DNA from: JAIVJM01 sp963816985
Lineage (GTDB): Bacteria; Acidobacteriota; Blastocatellia; Pyrinomonadales; Pyrinomonadaceae
Direction: 5' to 3'
Length of the DNA: 64,000 bases
Assembly (NCBI GenBank): GCA_963816985.1
Contig: CAWFMF010000004.1
Location: 4,464,001-4,528,000 of the forward strand
The notes under the pieces were generated by a model. It saw nothing but the letters and a program-made list of their open reading frames with translations. It searched no databases and was not told where the DNA came from. A program made the position numbers and the translations under genes. Of the stretch, positions 62,136 to 64,000 are shown one piece after another (position 1 is the stretch's first letter; the number at the start of each line of letters is the position of its first letter).

Positions 62136-62243
62136 GGAAGCTCGACCGTGAGGGAGGGCGTGTCTTAAACAGTACCGCGAGCGGTAGCGAGCGGGTTGGC
62201 GATGACTAAGCCAACCCGCTCGCTACCGCTCGCGGTACTGTTT
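62136..62243. repeat. Family 1 palindrome plus boundary arm; probable bidirectional terminator
   Basis: 62136-62159 repeats, with one mismatch, the boundary arm of the 6623-6923 element (GAAGCTCGACCGTGAGGGAG..). 62167-62200 and 62210-62243 are perfect 34-bp inverted arms (core GCGAGCGGTAGCGAGCGGGT) with a 9-base loop, followed by TTTTT on the + strand and preceded by TTAAA. It separates converging aspC and the TonB gene. Confidence 0.9.
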
Positions 62244-62261
62244 TTAGTAGCGGTACTGCTT

Positions 62262-63668
62262 TTAGTAGATGTTGAAGTTGTATTCGAGGATGACGAACTG
62301 CGAGACCGTCCGCCCGTCCTTCTGCGCCGGCTGGAAGCGGATGTTCCGAGCCGCCGAGATCGCCTTCTCCGTCAGACCGTCCGGCAAACCCTTCACCACC
62401 GAGATGCTCGTCACCGCGCCCGACGAAGAGAGTACCGCCCGCAACCGGACGATGCCCGTCACGTTGTTCTTCCTCGCTTCTTCCGTGAACCCCGGCTCCG
62501 GCTTCGAGACGATCAAAGCCTTCCTCGTCACCTCGTTCTGCCGGAAGGTGCGGTCGTAGTCCACGGGCGTCCCGCCGCCTCCGCCGCCCGCTCCGCCGCC
62601 GCCCTCGTTGCGGTCGCCGCCTCCGGTGTTCCCGCCTCTGCCGGGGCCGACGCCGCCGCCGTCGCCTGAGCCGACGCCGCCGCCCGTCCCAGTCCCGATG
62701 CCTCCGCCTGTGCCGGGGCCGCTGGAGATTTCCGTGGACTTAGACTTCGGGTCGCCGAAGGGAATGGGGCGAGTGTCCGGAGGAAAGAGCGCCGGGTCGG
62801 CATCTATCGTCGGGGCCACCGCGAGACTCGGATTCTTAATGGCCGGGGGCCGTGGGTTGGGAGGCAGAATCTGCGGCTGCAACTGCGCCGCCGGGAGCTT
62901 GCCGAAGGAGGCCGGCGTCTGCTCTTCGCGCCCGCCGCCGCCGCCGCCCTGCGCCTTCTCCTGCTTGGGCTTGGAGCCGCCGCCCGTGCCCTTCGCCATG
63001 CCCGCCGTTCCTTCGTCCGGCTTCTCCTGCTCCTTCGGGATTTCGTTTATGTCAACCATCCCGACCAGTTCGAGGTCTTCGTTGACGGCGGCCATCTGCG
63101 ACGCGTTCCCGCGAAAACGGTCGAGCGCGTAGAGCGAGCCGAGCATCACGGAGACGATGAAGAAAGCGGCGAACGTGGCGAGGGCGACGTTGCGCTGCGA
63201 GAAGAACTTCCAACCGGCGCGCGTGTAAGCAGTCGCCGAGCGTCCGGTGAATCCCAGAGGGTCTTTCTTAAATTCGGGCCACGTCAGTTGCGACTCGTGC
63301 GCCACGGCTTGAAGCTCGCGCGTCAGGCGGCGCGTCAGCCCCTCGTCCTCGATGAAGGTCAGACTGTACTCGCCGCGCATGAAGGGGGGGAGCGTTGCGG
63401 CGGCGGCCTGTGGCCACATGTCGGGTCGGATTTCCTGTGCCATACGTTGACGGAGCCTTTCTTCGTAGCCCGGCCAGAAGTCCTCAGCCGGGAGAGTTGC
63501 CTCGGCGGCCTGCCCGAAGACTTGGAGGGTCTCGGACAGAGAGCGGAACTGCGCGCGGCAGGCGGCGCAGTGTTCCAGCTCTTCGAGCAGCGGGCCGCGC
63601 CGCGCGGCGTCCAGCTCGTCGAAGAGCAGGTCAACAAAATTCTCTCTGGTAACGTTGCAGTCGTGCAT
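62262..63668 (-). CDS. Anti-sigma zinc-finger protein fused to a TonB C-terminal domain
   Basis: 468 residues. The N-terminus is a zf-HC2 anti-sigma-like finger (LLEELEHCAACRAQF, HxxC-type, about 25-45), then a cytoplasmic linker, one membrane helix (NVALATFAAFFIVSVMLGSLYAL, about 178-200), a long Pro/Gly-rich periplasmic spacer (GGGxG repeats, about 235-375), and a TonB C-terminal domain (KPEPGFTEEARKNNVTGIVRLRAVLSS as two parts, ending QFVILEYNFNIY). The upstream gene is a sigma factor, so the front end probably inhibits it while the back end contacts TonB-dependent machinery. The architecture is read directly; the coupling is inference. Confidence 0.88.
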   Translation of the reverse strand: MHDCNVTRENFVDLLFDELDAARRGPLLEELEHCAACRAQFRSLSETLQVFGQAAEATLPAEDFWPGYEERLRQRMAQEIRPDMWPQAAAATLPPFMRGEYSLTFIEDEGLTRRLTRELQAVAHESQLTWPEFKKDPLGFTGRSATAYTRAGWKFFSQRNVALATFAAFFIVSVMLGSLYALDRFRGNASQMAAVNEDLELVGMVDINEIPKEQEKPDEGTAGMAKGTGGGSKPKQEKAQGGGGGGREEQTPASFGKLPAAQLQPQILPPNPRPPAIKNPSLAVAPTIDADPALFPPDTRPIPFGDPKSKSTEISSGPGTGGGIGTGTGGGVGSGDGGGVGPGRGGNTGGGDRNEGGGGAGGGGGGTPVDYDRTFRQNEVTRKALIVSKPEPGFTEEARKNNVTGIVRLRAVLSSSGAVTSISVVKGLPDGLTEKAISAARNIRFQPAQKDGRTVSQFVILEYNFNIY

Positions 63669-63687
63669 GGGACGATTCCCCGAAACC

Positions 63688-64000
63688 TTAGCGGCGCTCG
63701 GCGGCGGACAGCGGAGCGCCTTCGCCCGCGCCGACGACGCCCAGTCCGAGCGCGCCGCGCAGCTTTAGAAGCGAGCGGAACAATGATTTCTTAACGGCCC
63801 CGGTCGAGCACTCGCAGGCGACGGCGATCTCTTGATACGTCATCCCCTCGCGGTGCTTGAGCAGGAAGATGAGGCGCTGCGGCGGCGTCAACTCGCCCAG
63901 AGCCCCCATCACGCGCTCGACCATGATCTTCCGCACCAGCCCGTCCTCGGCCTCGCCGTGCGCCACGGAGGCGAAGTCGCGCGACTCCTCGTTCAGCCCG
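63688..64000 (-). CDS. RNA polymerase sigma factor, region 4 part (cut by right edge)
   Basis: The C-terminal 104 residues are visible; the beginning lies beyond the window. Sigma-70 region 4 is clear: LTPPQRLIFLLKHREGMTYQE, IAVACECSTGAVKKSLFRSLLKL (helix-turn-helix). The gene ends 19 bases before the anti-sigma/TonB gene, the usual sigma-antisigma order. An ATG at 63966 is internal: the frame continues to the edge (NEESRDFASV..). Confidence 0.88.
   Translation of the reverse strand, partial: GLNEESRDFASVAHGEAEDGLVRKIMVERVMGALGELTPPQRLIFLLKHREGMTYQEIAVACECSTGAVKKSLFRSLLKLRGALGLGVVGAGEGAPLSAAERR

Overview
The window is GC-rich, densely coded bacterial chromosome (no tRNA, rRNA, CRISPR or phage genes seen). 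Gene content and several families of palindromic intergenic repeats suggest an Acidobacteriota genome, probably of the class Blastocatellia. The content behind this is a two-operon multiheme cytochrome locus with its own ResB/CcsA maturation pair, a PreTA-type pyrimidine catabolic operon, MetH, tandem DUF6328 and an ElbD-like lipid enzyme. The taxonomic assignment is inference.

Layout. 1-615: ECF sigma factor cut by the left edge. 1046-6612 (+): a redox operon behind a near-consensus promoter. It holds a two-CNB/four-FeS/membrane protein, an FHA-domain heptaheme cytochrome and a membrane-anchored ferredoxin-flavoprotein. 6939-15694 (-): the converging operon resB-ccsA-TPR-exported protein-9 heme-9 heme-4 heme-TPR lipoprotein, from a promoter at 15791-15819. 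Together they look like one electron-transfer system whose inputs carry signal-sensing domains (CNB, FHA). 15967-22702: TPR protein, ferredoxin/MBL protein, class A beta-lactamase-like enzyme lacking an obvious Glu166, M20 amidohydrolase, doubled DUF6328 membrane protein and an acyl-CoA ligase.

22937-36250 (+): reductive pyrimidine degradation (aldehyde dehydrogenase, class III aminotransferase, dihydropyrimidinase, NCS1 permease, beta-ureidopropionase, PreT, PreA). It is interrupted at 26395-28145 by a 21-bp repeat array, an MqsRA-like toxin-antitoxin pair and a more A/T-rich HsdR_N-like nuclease gene. 36318-41699 (-): methyltransferase, orphan MbtH, NAD(P)H-hydrate dehydratase, class III cyclase, SDR, small membrane protein, exonuclease III. 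42553-43065 (-): a rhodanese lipoprotein whose C-x-C loop is encoded as C-x-TGA, with the frame and the conserved rhodanese C-terminus continuing past the TGA. It is a candidate selenoprotein and the most striking single observation here. 43144-45379: M43 metalloprotease with promoter and terminator, and a TPR lipoprotein. 45612-56356: lipid-related block (HAD hydrolase, LarA-like protein, Uma2 nuclease, a 1477-residue reductase/ligase/carrier/acyltransferase resembling myxobacterial ElbD, an NAD-epimerase, a lipid kinase and a PlsC acyltransferase). 56449-62126: metH, coaD, aspartate aminotransferase. 62262-64000 (-): an anti-sigma zinc finger fused to a TonB domain, preceded by its sigma factor, cut by the right edge.

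Two features cut across regions. First, intergenic gaps are filled by at least four hairpin repeat families, including hairpins built from 7-base tandem units at seven loci with different sequences. Second, four otherwise well-conserved genes (1046, 5061, 21172, 46359) each carry one net +1 frameshift, which points to sequence errors or young pseudogenes.
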